NCBI GenBank assembly: GCA_030655595.1
Contig: JAUSNQ010000168.1
Coordinates: 1 to 8,293, forward strand
Length of the DNA stretch: 8,293 nt
Direction of reading: 5' to 3'
Source: Paludibacter sp.
GTDB lineage: Bacteria; Bacteroidota; Bacteroidia; Bacteroidales; Paludibacteraceae
Part shown: piece by piece, positions 7,593 to 8,293 of the stretch
How positions within the stretch are numbered: the stretch's first letter is position 1
How the letters are laid out: each line of letters begins with the position of its first letter
The notes under the pieces: generated by a model
The model's input: the letters and a program-made list of their open reading frames with translations, nothing else
Databases searched by the model: none
What the model was told of the DNA's origin: nothing
Program-made: the position numbers and the translations under genes

Positions 7593-7609
7593 AAAGCAAA
7601 TATTGCTTT
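7593..7609. repeat. Perfect 7-bp inverted repeat in the kinase leader
   Basis: AAAGCAA (7593-7599) and TTGCTTT (7603-7609) are exact inverted arms around a 3-base centre. The repeat ends 18 bases before the kinase ATG at 7574. It could be a protein-binding operator or an RNA hairpin close to the ribosome-binding region. In such AT-rich DNA a chance palindrome is also possible. Confidence 0.35.
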
Positions 7610-7650
7610 TGATTGAGATTTATATTAATATTTATTTTTCTAAATTCGGG

Positions 7651-7658
7651 CAAAATTA
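7651..7658 (-). promoter_or_regulatory. Candidate Bacteroidota -7 promoter element for the hybrid kinase
   Basis: On the minus strand these bases read TAATTTTG, an exact match to the TAnnTTTG -7 consensus of the Bacteroidota housekeeping sigma factor. Transcription would start near 7644, giving a leader of about 70 bases before the kinase ATG that includes the inverted repeat at 7593-7609. I see no good -33 TTG at the expected distance, so the match may be fortuitous. Confidence 0.35.
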
Positions 7659-7693
7659 AGTAAAAGAATTGAAAGTCCGATTATTAATGATGA

Positions 7694-7712
7694 AATCCCT
7701 CGTATGAGGATT
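7694..7712 (-). terminator. Weak hairpin downstream of the mutase gene
   Basis: AATCCCTC (7694-7701) and GAGGATT (7706-7712) can pair around the loop GTAT, with one bulged base. The hairpin lies about 20 bases past the mutase stop. It is the only stem with some GC content in the gap and could end mutase transcription. On the minus strand it is followed by only a short TTT rather than a long T run, so it would be a poor intrinsic terminator. A perfect AT palindrome (7713-7726) lies between it and the mutase stop. Confidence 0.27.
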
Positions 7713-7730
7713 AATATATATATATTGTGA

Positions 7731-8293
7731 TTACTCTTCCAGTAAAATTTCCATGATGGTACAAGCAGCTTTAGCCACCGGGCTTCCAGGACCAAAAATT
7801 GCTGCAACACCTGCTTTATAAAGATAATCGTAATCCTGAGCGGGAATAACTCCTCCGGCGATTACGATGATATCTTCACGACCCAACTTTTTCAATTCCT
7901 CAATTACTTGTGGAACTAGAGTCTTATGACCTGCAGCTAACGAAGATATGCCCATGATGTGTACGTCATTTTCAACTGCCTGCTTTGCCGATTCAGCGGG
8001 TGTCTGGAACAAAGGTCCCATATCCACATCGAATCCACAATCGGCATAACCGGTTGCTACAACTTTAGCACCACGGTCATGACCGTCTTGTCCCATTTTT
8101 GCAATCATGATGCGGGGGCGACGACCTTCCTTTTTAGCAAATTTTTCGGTTAATTCGCAAGCTTTCTGAAAGCTCGAATCATTGATTGTTTCTGATGAAT
8201 ACACGCCTGATATTGTTCTGATGGTTGCTTTATAACGTCCTGCGACTGCTTCGCAGGCATCTGAAATTTCTCCCAAAGATGCACGAACTTTTG
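7731..8293 (-). CDS. mutB: Methylmalonyl-CoA mutase large subunit, C-terminal cobalamin-binding part (5' partial)
   Basis: The mutase interconverts succinyl-CoA and (R)-methylmalonyl-CoA using adenosylcobalamin, in propionate production or propionyl-CoA use. The frame is open to the right edge. Codons beyond 8276 read KVRAS before LGEISDACE, matching the conserved xVRASMGEISDA segment, so the TTG codon at 8276 is internal and only about the last 187 residues are present. The B12 domain shows the base-off motif DxHxxG as DGHDRG (His codon at 8079-8081), then GADxGFDVDMGPLFQTP-like sequence, GISSLAAGHKTL, IVIAGGVIPAQDYDYL and AAIFGPGSPV, all standard for the fold. SGVYSSE just upstream is typical of the catalytic large subunit, so this is neither the small MutA subunit nor a stand-alone B12 protein. 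The TIM-barrel domain and any mutA gene would lie beyond the right edge. The name could equally be scpA if the enzyme is a single-chain form. Confidence 0.95.
   Translation of the reverse strand, partial: KVRASLGEISDACEAVAGRYKATIRTISGVYSSETINDSSFQKACELTEKFAKKEGRRPRIMIAKMGQDGHDRGAKVVATGYADCGFDVDMGPLFQTPAESAKQAVENDVHIMGISSLAAGHKTLVPQVIEELKKLGREDIIVIAGGVIPAQDYDYLYKAGVAAIFGPGSPVAKAACTIMEILLEE

Noticed and set aside
7713..7726. Perfect AT palindrome as a regulatory site or replication-type element.
   Set aside because: It is a plain run of alternating A and T in a very AT-rich gap, where such palindromes arise by slippage. No paired element supports a function.
8274..8276. The TTG at 8276 as the start of a small stand-alone B12-binding protein.
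   Set aside because: The frame continues to the right edge with conserved mutase residues (KVRAS), so the fragment is the end of the large subunit.
1..8293. A defence system, mobile element, CRISPR array or biosynthetic cluster.
   Set aside because: All long frames are accounted for by core metabolism, signalling or envelope genes. I saw no direct-repeat array, transposase, integrase, toxin-antitoxin pair or tRNA.

Overview
The window looks like a chromosomal segment of a member of the Bacteroidota, probably in or near the Bacteroidales/Marinilabiliales. The evidence is AT-rich DNA, almost no Shine-Dalgarno sequences, a -7 type promoter element (TAnnTTTG), a lipoprotein-type dipeptidyl peptidase III with the HECLGH zinc motif typical of Bacteroides-like enzymes, and the large subunit of a B12-dependent methylmalonyl-CoA mutase. 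The phylum assignment is inference from protein character, not from a database search. Coding density is high and no stretch over 300 bases lacks a gene. I see no RNA gene, CRISPR array, insertion sequence, attachment site or prophage gene.

Layout. At the left edge a rightward pair starts: a YihY/BrkB-family membrane protein, cut at its 5' end by the window and carrying a C-terminal winged-helix-like domain, followed after 23 bases by coaE (dephospho-CoA kinase). coaE overlaps by 24 bases, tail to tail, a leftward block that fills the rest of the window. Read in its own direction (right to left), this block is the 3' part of methylmalonyl-CoA mutase (cut by the right edge), a 156-base gap with a candidate promoter, an 800-residue soluble hybrid histidine kinase (PAS-PAS-PAS-HisKA-HATPase-REC), a 90-base gap, and then a tight run of a stand-alone receiver protein, mazG (6 bases later) and an M49 dipeptidyl peptidase III lipoprotein (2 bases later).

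How the genes may work together. The hybrid kinase and the receiver-only protein are neighbours on the same strand and plausibly form one phosphorelay, with the small receiver as a diffusible or adaptor output, since it has no DNA-binding or enzymatic domain. The receiver gene is tightly linked to a nucleotide-pool housecleaning enzyme (MazG) and an envelope peptidase, so the three are probably co-transcribed, though no common function is obvious. CoaE (last step of CoA synthesis) and methylmalonyl-CoA mutase (propionate/succinate CoA chemistry) both concern CoA but lie at opposite ends on opposite strands, and I infer no link.

Nothing here amounts to a clearly new biological system. The points most worth a second look are the membrane protein with a winged-helix tail, the receiver-only protein with a helical tail in a mazG/peptidase operon, a gap-free duplication of two PAS domains in the kinase, and small palindromes in the kinase leader and at the coaE/peptidase overlap.
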